A program made the position numbers and the translations under genes. The notes beneath the pieces are model-generated. The model was given only the letters and a program-made list of their open reading frames with translations. It did no database searches and was not told where the DNA came from. From the NCBI GenBank assembly GCA_038874475.1, contig JAVZCJ010000002.1, positions 138,964-202,963 on the forward strand: 64,000 nucleotides of DNA. The letters are read 5' to 3'. Origin of the DNA: Nitrososphaerota archaeon. Lineage in GTDB: Archaea; Thermoproteota; Nitrososphaeria_A; Caldarchaeales; JAVZCJ01. Of this stretch, positions 52,945-61,573 are shown piece after piece (positions within the stretch are counted from its first letter, which is position 1; each line of letters starts with the position of its first letter).

Positions 52945-53772
52945 TCATTTAGGTTTTTCGATTAATTTTCTTTTCTCAAGAATTGTACCATCATTAGCAT
53001 GTGGTTTTCTAATAACAGAATCTGAATATTTCTCTATTTCCCTAGCTTCTCCAGCTAATCTAGAAGCTTCTCCTATCATTTCATGAGCAGAAGAGCATAG
53101 GAAAGTATATTTTTCCCATTCTTTTATTTTAAAGCAAGCTTCTACAGTAATATCAGAAACTTTTTTAGCTATTTCCCATGCAGCAGCTGCTTTTGATGCA
53201 GCATATGGATTTGAAAATTTTGCTGCATTAATAGCAGCATCCCTATCTATAATTATTTTAGGTAATCTTGGTTCTTCCCCCTTTTTTAAAGAATCTATTA
53301 AACAATCTATTGCTTCATAAATTATATTAAACGCTCCTGTTATAGATAATACTTTTATTAAATCTGCATTAAATATTGCCATTTCTATTGGGTCTAAAAA
53401 TTCTCTTCTAGCACCAAGCATAGAATCTGCTTCAACAATTATATAGCCAAATCCTTTTTCTTCAAGTTCTTTAACAATTTTTTTTGCAGGTAAATCTGAA
53501 ACAACTATTGTTGGGATTTTTGCTTCCAGAAAAATTTCTCTAGCTTTTGTTGGACCTGGAAGAGAAGCATTTGGACTTGTAATTATTATTGCTTTTGGAG
53601 AAAAATCTAAAAGTTTTTTAGCTACTTCAATACTTTGCTCGCTACCTAATTTTGCACCTGCTCCAATAACTCTTACGTCTATATCTTCTCTTTCAGCCCT
53701 TTCATCTAATAATAGTTCGATAAGTGGAGCTGAAGCAATATTACCAAGTTTTAAAAAACCTATTTTTACCAT
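52945..53772 (-). CDS. mtd: F420-dependent methylene-H4MPT dehydrogenase
   Basis: This protein of about 275 residues begins MVKIGFLKLGNIASAPLIEL, has ITSPNASLPGPTKARE (about 73-88), SMLGARREFLDPIEMA (about 124-139), and FSNPYAASKAAAAWEIAKKV near 190-210. It reduces methenyl-H4MPT with reduced F420. The ATG at 53772 is chosen because GGGTGA sits just upstream; a start at 53793 would add a basic leader unlike the family. It heads the six-gene operon. Its need for F420 implies that the genome makes this cofactor. Confidence 0.92.
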   Translation of the reverse strand: MVKIGFLKLGNIASAPLIELLLDERAEREDIDVRVIGAGAKLGSEQSIEVAKKLLDFSPKAIIITSPNASLPGPTKAREIFLEAKIPTIVVSDLPAKKIVKELEEKGFGYIIVEADSMLGARREFLDPIEMAIFNADLIKVLSITGAFNIIYEAIDCLIDSLKKGEEPRLPKIIIDRDAAINAAKFSNPYAASKAAAAWEIAKKVSDITVEACFKIKEWEKYTFLCSSAHEMIGEASRLAGEAREIEKYSDSVIRKPHANDGTILEKRKLIEKPK

Positions 53773-53813
53773 TTTTTTCACCCTTAATCTCAATAAAAAT
53801 AATAAATTATTGG

Positions 53814-53823
53814 ATATATATAT
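53814..53823 (-). promoter_or_regulatory. TATA box of the mtd-fwd-mch operon
   Basis: TATATATATC-type sequence on the minus strand lies about 45 bases before the mtd ATG, so the transcript has a leader of about 20 bases containing GGGTGA at 53778-53783. No inverted repeat was seen. Confidence 0.4.
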
Positions 53824-53845
53824 TATTTAGGTCGTAAATTTATTT

Positions 53846-54988
53846 TTAAGAAATTGCTTTTATTGGGTATTTTCCATATTTTTTTGCTGCTTCATACATT
53901 ATTATAATATTTTTAGGTGGCACGTCTGCTTGAATATTATGTACTGGAGCTAAAACATATCCTCCTCCAGGGGCTAAATCTTCAATTCTTTTCTTCACTT
54001 CTTTTTCAACATCTTTTATAGAACCAAATGGTAAAACTTTTTGAGTATCTATAGCTCCCCAAAAACAAAGTTTATCACCAAATTTTTCTTTTAAAATTTT
54101 TGTATCCATATTTTTTGCAGAAACTTGAATAGGATTAACTATATCAATACCAATATCAATAAAATCTTCAAAGAAATAAGAAGCACTTCCGCAACAATGA
54201 ATAAATATTTTTACATTGGCTTTACTTTTTATAATATCAATTAATTTTTTATGTCTAGGTTTTATATATTTTCTATAAATATTTATTGGAATAATTGGCC
54301 CTTGTTGAAATGAAATATCATCAGTTATTGTTACAACATCTATATATTTCCCTATAATACTTAATGTTTCATTTAAAATTTTTATATAAAAATTCATTAT
54401 TATATCCATTATTTTACATGCAAAATTCGGATTTTTAATCAAATCTATAATAAATTCATTAAAACCTCTTAGCATCCATGATCTTTCAAAAATACTTGCT
54501 CCTGAATGATAAATAATTGCATAATTCGTTTTATTATGAAAATATTTAGAATTTTTTTCTACACTATGAATATTTGCTTCTATTATTTTTTCCGGATCGG
54601 GCCAATTATAATTTTCTATATCTTCTATTGAATTAATACTTTTTAAAGGTATTCCATTACTTGAAATATCATAATAATATTGAATTTTTACTCTTTTAAC
54701 TCCCCACATATCGATAGAATATTTTTCATTTAAAATTTTTGAATATGGATCTATGGTAAAATAAACATATCTAGTATCTATGTTGAATTTTTTCAAAATA
54801 TTTTCTTCAATTTTCGCAAGTTGTTGGGATTCATGAAAAATTAATGTTTCAGTTTTTATAGAATAAAAATTTTTAAGATTATCATATGCAATTTTATGAA
54901 TTCCGGTTACTATTCCACCTAAATCTAAAGGAATTCTATCAGGTTCGTTATGTTCCAATGTGGTATAAATCCTTTCTCTTGACCTCAT
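53846..54988 (-). CDS. uroporphyrinogen decarboxylase-like methyltransferase (MtaA/CmuA group)
   Basis: The 380-residue UroD-fold protein begins RERIYTTLEHNEPDRIPLDL. It has DDISFQQGPIIPINIYRKYI (about 233-252), a zinc-type motif IHCCGSASYF (H-x-C, about 274-283) and APVHNIQADVPPKNI near the end. Such UroD-like proteins move methyl groups between methoxy or methyl substrates, corrinoid proteins and cofactors; they do not decarboxylate porphyrin. It is transcribed toward mtd with its own promoter. No corrinoid-binding protein adjoins it. Confidence 0.82.
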   Translation of the reverse strand: MRSRERIYTTLEHNEPDRIPLDLGGIVTGIHKIAYDNLKNFYSIKTETLIFHESQQLAKIEENILKKFNIDTRYVYFTIDPYSKILNEKYSIDMWGVKRVKIQYYYDISSNGIPLKSINSIEDIENYNWPDPEKIIEANIHSVEKNSKYFHNKTNYAIIYHSGASIFERSWMLRGFNEFIIDLIKNPNFACKIMDIIMNFYIKILNETLSIIGKYIDVVTITDDISFQQGPIIPINIYRKYIKPRHKKLIDIIKSKANVKIFIHCCGSASYFFEDFIDIGIDIVNPIQVSAKNMDTKILKEKFGDKLCFWGAIDTQKVLPFGSIKDVEKEVKKRIEDLAPGGGYVLAPVHNIQADVPPKNIIIMYEAAKKYGKYPIKAIS

Positions 54989-55065
54989 ATCTTTATAAGA
55001 ACATATTAATAACGTTATTAAAGATAATGCTTTCTTAAATAATTAAACATAATCATTTTTTATAT

Positions 55066-55270
55066 CAGAAAAAGTATAGTGATCGAACTAAGAATGTTAT
55101 AGAAATTTATGAAAAATTAGATTTAACTATTTATGAAGTATTAAATGTAATTTATAAAAAACTTTAATATTGAAATAAATAAAGAAGATGCAAAAATCGT
55201 TTTTGAAGGTATTAAGGAAATCATAAAAGATTTAAATAAAAGAATTAATTATGTATTAAAAGGAGATTTA
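55066..55270 (+). pseudogene. decayed coding fragment with a one-base frameshift
   Basis: The frame QKKYSDRTKNVIEIYEKLDL continues as TIYEVLNVIYKKL and stops at 55167. After a one-base shift at the A-run 55156-55161, the frame FNIEINKEDAKIVFEGIKEI runs on to about 55270. The two halves are compositionally alike and read as one protein once shifted. The family is not recognised and no start is seen. Confidence 0.35.
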
Positions 55271-55536
55271 ATGAATTATAAGAAATTTTTAAAATTTTTA
55301 AAACCAACTAAGAAGAAGATTTTCATTTGGTTAGAATTATTTTTTGGTACAGGATATATGTGGTACATCTTTTTCTTCAACTTTTTGTGACACCCTTTTT
55401 TTGATTTCCAATTCATTTTTATCGTTTTGGAGGTTCTACTATGATGGAAGTTTTTGCTTCTCTGGAGTTCTATTTTCCCTTTTTTTATAATTAATGTTAT
55501 TTTCTGGTATTTCATTTCTTGTCTATTGGAAGAGTG
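55271..55536 (+). pseudogene. frameshifted small archaeal membrane protein
   Basis: From the ATG, MNYKKFLKFLKPTKKKIFIW continues for 39 codons and stops at 55390. One frame over, TLFLISNSFLSFWRFYYDGS runs on, and after another shift INVIFWYFISCLLEE ends at 55536. A FLKPTKKKI start and an FWYxxSCL end are typical of a small archaeal membrane protein family known to me only as hypothetical. At least two frame changes make it a pseudogene. The rest of the 54989-55748 gap shows no gene. Confidence 0.5.
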
Positions 55537-55748
55537 AATTATAAGAATATTTTAAACTTTATTTCATAAATCATTTTTCTAAATTTAATAAAGTAAATAA
55601 ATATGAAAAAATTGGAATAGGAATGGAATAATTTTTATTTAATGTATAATTTGAGTTCCTACATAAGCTTTAGCTTTAGAAAAACAATATTCTTAATTTC
55701 GTATTTATTAAATTTATTTATCAGCTTATGAGAATATAATTATAATTC

Positions 55749-56978
55749 TTAAATGAGAGCTTTAATATTTGTAATAATCCAATTAATATAATTCTTTAAC
55801 CATTCTTGAGCAATAGGATTGATTATCCAATCTTCAATCTTTGGATCTCCGTCCATTTTAGCTAATATGTCATTCTCCAATTTATTAATCGCATCATTAT
55901 AAGCACCTTCTTTAATCATTTTAATAATAGCATCAATTTTATTTAATAATGCTTTCTTCATTTGAGAAACATCTTGTTCTTTTGAGAAATATTCTGATGG
56001 TAATTCATTAATACATTCTTTTAATCCTTCTAACAATTTTAAAATCGATATTTTTATATTTTCTGGTTTTTCAACTTTAAGACATGCATGAACTTCTCCT
56101 ATAATATTTGTAGCAGAAACACTAAATGGATAACTTCCAATAGATGCATCATTTGGTACTTTTATTTTAAGCTTTACTTTAATTGTTTCTCCTGGTTTAA
56201 TTCTTATTGTTTCTTGATCAAAAGAATACCATTCTTTTTTAAGCCCCTCAAGATTAAGAGTATAATTTTTTTCTTCTTTATTAAAGTTTGTGATTATTAT
56301 TTCATAATATGTTGATCCACCTGGACAAACTACTAAAGCAACTGGAGAAATTAATATTGCTTTTGTAAGCATTAAATAAGTAACTGAGAAACTTGTCTCA
56401 CCATATACTTTTACACCTACAACTTTTATTGTAAAATTCTCTGGACTAGTAAGATTAGATATAGAGATCCATTCTCTTGTTACATTTGGTCCACTATATC
56501 TTGCATTAGGAATTTGTAAATCTATTTTATTAGTTTCATAGTTTAATCCAACATGTCTACCTTGAGAATCATATAAGTGCAAATCAAGATCACCTGCAAC
56601 ATAATCTAATGAGATTATTAAATCGCTTGCTCCAGGAGGAACATTTATTTGGTATGAAACAGATTCTCCTTCTTTAATTTCTCTAGAAAAGCTAGATGTA
56701 GACGTACTACTAATATATTTTTGAACATAAGTTGATATTGAAGTTTCATTTTTTGTAATAAAATAAGTTATTGTTTTAGTTTCTTTTTCCGTTTTTATAA
56801 TATAAGAAGTTAATATTTCAGTTTTATAAATAGTAGTAGGAATATAGGAAGTATAAGTGATTTCTTTTGGTTTTATAAAGAAATCATAATATAAAGAAGC
56901 TATTAATAATATTGCTAAAATAATTATTAAAATTAAAGTAATTTTTTCCTTCATTTTTCCTTCTAAAATCTTTATCAT
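55749..56978 (-). CDS. membrane-anchored secreted protein with PPC-like and Ig-like domains
   Basis: The 409 residues have an N-terminal helix (about 10-32), then a Thr/Ser/Tyr-rich stalk (about 38-98) and a PPC-type beta domain. In that domain, VSYQINVPPGASDLIISLDY, GDLDLHLYDSQGRHVG and WISISNLTSPENFTIKV span about 106-186. An Ig/NEW3-like domain follows (KPGETIKVKLKIKVPNDASI, about 260-280) and a helical C-terminus after 310. It should be outside the cell, bound to the membrane. No protease or other catalytic triad is visible, so a substrate- or surface-binding role is likely. The ATG at 56954 is an alternative start. Confidence 0.75.
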   Translation of the reverse strand: MIKILEGKMKEKITLILIIILAILLIASLYYDFFIKPKEITYTSYIPTTIYKTEILTSYIIKTEKETKTITYFITKNETSISTYVQKYISSTSTSSFSREIKEGESVSYQINVPPGASDLIISLDYVAGDLDLHLYDSQGRHVGLNYETNKIDLQIPNARYSGPNVTREWISISNLTSPENFTIKVVGVKVYGETSFSVTYLMLTKAILISPVALVVCPGGSTYYEIIITNFNKEEKNYTLNLEGLKKEWYSFDQETIRIKPGETIKVKLKIKVPNDASIGSYPFSVSATNIIGEVHACLKVEKPENIKISILKLLEGLKECINELPSEYFSKEQDVSQMKKALLNKIDAIIKMIKEGAYNDAINKLENDILAKMDGDPKIEDWIINPIAQEWLKNYINWIITNIKALI

Positions 56979-57446
56979 ATTTATATGAAAAACTTCTATA
57001 TATCCATTATATATAATAAAGATTGTTACTACAGTATATACAATAAGTCGAGAAATTTTTCTTTAACGAAGAAATTAAAGAAAAATGGATTTAGAATGAA
57101 AATAATCGAAAAAGCTAGAAGTACCTTTTTATATTGGTGCTTTACTCACTAAATATTTCCTAATTATTCCCTCTCCTATTTTAAGAATATTTATTAAAAT
57201 ATTTGCATTTTTTATTGGCAAAGAGAAATTAGAATTATAGCAAATTAAAAATTCTAAATCTAAATAAGAAAATTAATATGGATAATTGTATTTATCTTGC
57301 TGGTATTTCTTAATGAGAGGAGAAATTTTCTATGCTCTTTTCAGCAAGAGCATAAGTGACTTCCAAAGAGAGGCTAAACTATGGTAGGATGTTATTCTGG
57401 CATTTTTAGTTTCAACTTGTATTTAAAAATGTTTATCAAAATAAAA
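56979..57446. other. intergenic stretch with one hairpin
   Basis: No gene is supported. TATGCTCTT (57331-57339) and AAGAGCATA (57346-57354) form a perfect 9-bp stem with a 6-base loop, followed by no T-run. It may be part of a transcript leader or a small RNA. Nothing else is recognisable. Confidence 0.5.
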
Positions 57447-58217
57447 CTATTTCTTTTTCTTAGAAAGGAAAGCTGAAATTCTTTCATTTATGTCTTCTGT
57501 AGATTTAAGTATGCCAAAAGCTTCAGCTTCAATTAATTCTCCTATGTTTATTGGAACTTGATAGCTTAAATTTATTAATCTTTTTGCATATTTTAATGAA
57601 TTTGATGGTTTTTCAATTAATTTTTTACAAAGTAGAATAGCTTCTTCATGAAGCTTTTCAATAGGAACTATTTTATCTATTAAACCTATCCTTAAAGCCT
57701 CTTCAGCTTTAATTCTTTCTCCAAGCATAATTATTTTCTTTGCATTATTTATACCAATTATTCTTGTAAGTCTTTGTGTTCCACACCATCCTGGAATAAG
57801 ACCTAAATTTATTTCCGGGCTTCCAAATTCTGCATTTTCACTAGCAATTCTAAAATCGCATGCAAGTGCAAGTTCCAATCCACCTCCTAAGCAATATCCA
57901 TTTATAGCAGCTATGAACGGTTTTGAAGATTCCCCTATTTTACAGAAAATTTTTTGTCCTTTTCTTGCAAATTCTTCTGCCATTATCGGATTTAAAGATT
58001 GGAAAATGGAAATATCTGCTCCTGAGCAAAAAGATTTTTCCCCAAAACCAGTTATTATAATGCATCTAATTTCTAAATCTTTTTCAATTTTATCTAAAAC
58101 TGATGAAATTTCTTCAAGCATTTTCATTGAAAGAGCATTAAGTTTTTCTGGACGATTTAATATTATCCATGCAATATTATCCTTTTTTTCAAAAATTATT
58201 TCTTCATTTATATTCAT
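57447..58217 (-). CDS. enoyl-CoA hydratase/isomerase (crotonase family)
   Basis: The crotonase protein of about 256 residues has ITGFGEKSFCSGADISIFQS (oxyanion hole, about 54-73), AAINGYCLGGGLELALACDF (about 99-118) and PEINLGLIPGWCGTQRLTRI, with the catalytic Glu region (about 127-146). It hydrates crotonyl-type CoA esters. It starts within the last bases of the 3-hydroxyacyl-CoA dehydrogenase gene; the ATG at 58217 is preferred to one at 58232. The pair carries out two consecutive beta-oxidation or butyryl-CoA steps. Confidence 0.88.
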   Translation of the reverse strand: MNINEEIIFEKKDNIAWIILNRPEKLNALSMKMLEEISSVLDKIEKDLEIRCIIITGFGEKSFCSGADISIFQSLNPIMAEEFARKGQKIFCKIGESSKPFIAAINGYCLGGGLELALACDFRIASENAEFGSPEINLGLIPGWCGTQRLTRIIGINNAKKIIMLGERIKAEEALRIGLIDKIVPIEKLHEEAILLCKKLIEKPSNSLKYAKRLINLSYQVPINIGELIEAEAFGILKSTEDINERISAFLSKKKK

Positions 58218-59379
58218 AAAATCCTCTACCACTTTTTATTCCTAATCTTCCATTATCTATATAATCTTTTAATAATTTACATGGATTATACATTTCTTCA
58301 TTATATCTTTCATATAATCTTTTTAACTCGTTGAATATTTGGTCTATTCCTATTCTATCAGCTATTTCACATGGTCCTTCAGACCATCCAGCTCCAAGCT
58401 TCATTGCAATGTCTATATCGCTTGCATTTGATACATCTTCATAAATTAAATAAGCAGCTTCATTTACTATTATTGAATATAATCTTTTTACATCATATTC
58501 ACTACTTGTTATAATTTTTATTTCTGGTCTTCCTTTACTCCAATCATAGAAACCAATCATTGTTTTTCTACCCAATTTTTCCTCTTTTACATAATCTTTT
58601 ATTATTGGACAAACTTTTGCTCTTAAGCCATAAGCTTTTTCTAATATTTCTGAAACATTAAGCACAATATCTAATCCAATATAATCAGCAAGTTCAAATG
58701 CACCCATTGGAAACTTTGCTATGTATTTTACTACCGAATCAATTTCTTCAATTGTTGTTTCTTTTCTATATACTGACCAAAATGCCTCATTAAGAAATTG
58801 ATGAAGGATTCTATTTACTATAAATCCTCTAACATCTTTTTTAACTAAGATTGGTTTCTTTCCTATTTTTTCACATAATTCAATAGTATATTTAATTGTT
58901 TCTTCACTTGTATTTTTTCCTTTAATAACTTCAACTAACTTCATTAATTGAGGGGGATTAAAAAAATGCATACCAATTACTTTTTCGGGTCTTTTTGTTA
59001 CTTCAGAAATTTCTGTTATACTTAAACTAGAAGTATTTGTTGCTAAAATTGCATGCTTAGGAGCATTTTCATCTAATATTTTAAATATTTGTTTTTTAAG
59101 ATCAATTTTTTCAGGAACAGCTTCAACTATAAAATCTGAATTTTTAGCAGCTTCTTCAATACTTGTAAGAGTTTTTATTCTTGAAAGAATTTTATTAATT
59201 TCTTCTTCTTTTATTATTTTTTTCTCTGAAAATTTTTTAAGACTCCACCGAATTTGTTCAATTGCTTTTTTAAGAGCTTCTTTATTTATATCAACTAAAA
59301 AAACATTAAAATTATTCATAGCAAATATTTGAGCAATTCCATGTCCCATCACTCCAGCTCCTATAATTGATATATTCAT
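58204..59379 (-). CDS. 3-hydroxyacyl-CoA dehydrogenase
   Basis: The 391 residues have a Rossmann N-terminus (IIGAGVMGHGIAQIFAMN, then LVDINKEAL), NTSSLSITEISEVTKRPEKV and MHFFNPPQLMKLVEVIKG (His, about 140-158), and two copies of the C-terminal helical domain. The first is in VNRILHQFLNEAFWSVYRKE, the second in YSIIVNEAAYLIYEDVSNAS. It oxidises 3-hydroxyacyl-CoA with NAD. The duplicated C-terminus makes it longer than the ~290-residue bacterial type, as in many archaea. No thiolase or acyl-CoA dehydrogenase follows. Confidence 0.88.
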   Translation of the reverse strand: MNISIIGAGVMGHGIAQIFAMNNFNVFLVDINKEALKKAIEQIRWSLKKFSEKKIIKEEEINKILSRIKTLTSIEEAAKNSDFIVEAVPEKIDLKKQIFKILDENAPKHAILATNTSSLSITEISEVTKRPEKVIGMHFFNPPQLMKLVEVIKGKNTSEETIKYTIELCEKIGKKPILVKKDVRGFIVNRILHQFLNEAFWSVYRKETTIEEIDSVVKYIAKFPMGAFELADYIGLDIVLNVSEILEKAYGLRAKVCPIIKDYVKEEKLGRKTMIGFYDWSKGRPEIKIITSSEYDVKRLYSIIVNEAAYLIYEDVSNASDIDIAMKLGAGWSEGPCEIADRIGIDQIFNELKRLYERYNEEMYNPCKLLKDYIDNGRLGIKSGRGFYEYK

Positions 59380-59539
59380 TTTTTATCTTCCTCTGTTAAT
59401 ACCTTTTATTAAATTTTTACTTATATCCATCATATTTTATTTCTCATACTTCTTTTATGGATATTAAAACTTTTTAATGCCTTTATAAAATATAAAGTTA
59501 CTAATTAAAAAAGGCTTTATAAAGGAAATAGAAAAATTA

Positions 59540-59665
59540 TTATACAAATTTGAATTTTCCATTTTTCATATTAAGTAGAATGCCAAGTTTTTCTAAAGTT
59601 GAAATTCCTGCTAATGGTTTTTCTTGACCTTTTAGAATTACTGCTTCAACTTCTTCACTTCTTTA
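59540..59665 (-). pseudogene. C-terminal remnant of a retropepsin-like aspartic protease family protein
   Basis: A frame without its 5' end reads EVEEVEAVILKGQEKPLAGI and STLEKLGILLNMKNGKFKFV before the stop at 59540. The GQEKPLxGxxTLExLG pattern recalls the tail of small archaeal aspartyl-protease-like proteins. The catalytic half is missing. The remainder of the 59380-59677 gap holds no gene. Confidence 0.4.
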
Positions 59666-59677
59666 ATGTGCTAGGCT

Positions 59678-60079
59678 TCATTTTATCACCTTCTTAATTT
59701 CTCTTTCTTCAAAACTTTTAGAAAAATAAATCCAATCATCATATAACTTAATAACTTTAAGCTTATCCTCAAAAAAATCTTCTTTATCTTTGCAAAATAT
59801 TACTTTACCTTTTGTTAAAATATCATATTTTAAACTAAAAGGGGAAAAATTAAGTATGATAACATCTATATTAGCAATATTCAAATCCTTCACGAAGCTT
59901 TTCAAGAAATTAAAAACTTCGCTTTCTTTTAAATTAGTAACTTTTATTGCTAAATCTATGTCACTTTCACCTTTAATAAATCTTTTATCGATTAATGAAC
60001 CGAAAACTATAGCATAGGCTATTCTATATTTTTCAGAGAGTATTTTTATCTTTTCAGTAAGCGTATTTATATTAAACAT
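59678..60079 (-). CDS. solitary minimal nucleotidyltransferase (MNT)
   Basis: The 133 residues carry YAIVFGSLIDKRFIKGESDI followed by DLAIKV (about 22-47), a complete GS...DxD pol-beta site. The tail is typical of MNT antitoxins (FEDKLKVIKLYDDWIYFSKS). Unlike the two pairs at 3 and 9 kb, no HEPN gene precedes or follows; a decayed unrelated gene lies downstream. It may act on a distant partner, or its toxin has been lost. Confidence 0.8.
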   Translation of the reverse strand: MFNINTLTEKIKILSEKYRIAYAIVFGSLIDKRFIKGESDIDLAIKVTNLKESEVFNFLKSFVKDLNIANIDVIILNFSPFSLKYDILTKGKVIFCKDKEDFFEDKLKVIKLYDDWIYFSKSFEEREIKKVIK

Positions 60080-60177
60080 TATTTCACATAAGAAAGTAAT
60101 TATTCTAAATATTTAAGTGTTTAAATTATAAAAAAATGAAATGTATTATAAAAATAAAGATCGACTATTCATTTTTA

Positions 60178-61092
60178 TTAAAATATTTTATAAAGAGGGT
60201 GATTCTTTATTTTAGGTCTTATTCCATGCCATCTATTCCTATAAGCTATTATTGCATCTATCATTGCTGCTACAGGAAAAACTATTTTAGATTTCTCTAT
60301 TGGACCATAAAGTATAAAATCTGCACCAGCACATTTAAGAGCTGTTAAAGATCCTCCTGAACAAAGGTTTTTTGCTTGTTCTCCAAGTTCAACAACTTTT
60401 TTCCATTCTAATACTGCATTTAATGGAGCTCCACCACATGGTAAACCTAATTCATTTTTAATTAAACTTATTGCTTCCAATGAAATTCCTATGCTTGGAA
60501 CATCTAATACAGCCACATCTATTAAAGGTTTCTCTATACCATTTTCTTCAACTTTTTTAAGTAATCCATTTCCCTGCTCTCCAATTAAAAGAGAAAGTTT
60601 TCCGCTTGCTCTTACATCTCTTGGATTGAATGCTAATATAATAGCAGATTTTACTCCCAATTCTTTTAAAGTATTTAATTCTTCAGTTTTTACATTATGT
60701 GAAATAGAATTATAAACTATTCTATCTAATAAACCTATTTCTGCACAATGTTTTACACCAGCTATTTTAATTTCTGCGAAACTACTATCTATAAGTATTG
60801 GTGAATTGGTTTTTTCAGAAACAAAATCTATGTATTTTATCATTGCATTAGATGTCAATCCTACAATATCGATCATTGATGGGCAACCAGTTTTTTCAGA
60901 AAATTCTTCTTGCTCATTAATTAATTCTTCAGCTTTTGCTTTATCAAAAATTCCTTCTTCAGCATTACTAACAATCTTATGCCCCTCATAAAATATTGTT
61001 CCTATTAAAACTGTAGGTAATTCGCCTGGTTTTCCACCTATTTCTACATTTCCAATTCTAAAAATTTTTTGTTCTTTTTTAAAATCAAACAT
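60178..61092 (-). CDS. mtrH: MtrH-like tetrahydromethanopterin methyltransferase subunit
   Basis: The 304 residues match MtrH: KEQKIFRIGNVEIGGKPGEL near the start, LIGTIFYEGHKIV, MIDIVGLTSNAMIKYIDFVS, NSISHNVKTEEL, LAFNPRDVRASGKLSLL and NELGLPCGGAPLNAVLEWKK. In methanogens MtrH moves the methyl group from H4MPT to the corrinoid of the MtrA-H complex. Here no MtrA-G genes adjoin it, so it is an orphan as in non-methanogenic methyl-corrinoid systems. It may link an external methyl donor or CODH/ACS to H4MPT (inference). Confidence 0.85.
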   Translation of the reverse strand: MFDFKKEQKIFRIGNVEIGGKPGELPTVLIGTIFYEGHKIVSNAEEGIFDKAKAEELINEQEEFSEKTGCPSMIDIVGLTSNAMIKYIDFVSEKTNSPILIDSSFAEIKIAGVKHCAEIGLLDRIVYNSISHNVKTEELNTLKELGVKSAIILAFNPRDVRASGKLSLLIGEQGNGLLKKVEENGIEKPLIDVAVLDVPSIGISLEAISLIKNELGLPCGGAPLNAVLEWKKVVELGEQAKNLCSGGSLTALKCAGADFILYGPIEKSKIVFPVAAMIDAIIAYRNRWHGIRPKIKNHPLYKIF

Positions 61093-61573
61093 TTAATTCA
61101 CCTAAAATTATTATTTAAGGAAAACATCATTCTCATTTTTAAACATCTTAAATTTCTAAATTAAAATATAAGGTTTTTTACATCATAAAAAATTGTGATG
61201 AGTATACTTTCCTTTATAATATTGTAAAAAATATTACAAAAAATTTAAAAATGAATGATGAAATAACTTTATTAAATTTTCAGCATTATTTAATAAATAA
61301 AAGTTTATTACATTTTATATAGATTTCTAAACTTAAAGATTTTTTCACTTTCAGAATAATTTTTAATAGTTTTTAAGCTATTTTTAGCATGCTTAGTAAA
61401 AATAGAAAACAGCCTTCCAAGATATTATTCAAGCTATTGGAAATTTACAAAAAATTGGTTAGAAAAGTTGGGATGATACAATAATAATTTAAATGAAATC
61501 TATTCTAATGATATAGATTTTGATAAAATTCCAGAGATTAAAAGAATTCTTTAGAAAGAAAAAATGCTAAAAA
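61093..61573. other. intergenic stretch, possible coding remnants
   Basis: This is A/T-rich sequence with no supported gene. A plus-strand frame near 61400-61470 reads PRYYSSYWKFTKNWLEKLG before stopping and may be the trace of a lost gene. No RNA structure was recognised. Confidence 0.35.

Noticed and set aside
55276-55515. Minus-strand frame of 79 codons
   Set aside because: Its sequence is lysine-rich low complexity and is the complement of the decayed small membrane protein, which has a recognisable start and end.
47758-61092. Calling the organism a methanogen
   Set aside because: The H4MPT genes, MtrH and corrinoid activator also occur in non-methanogenic archaea, and mcr and mtrA-G are absent from the window.
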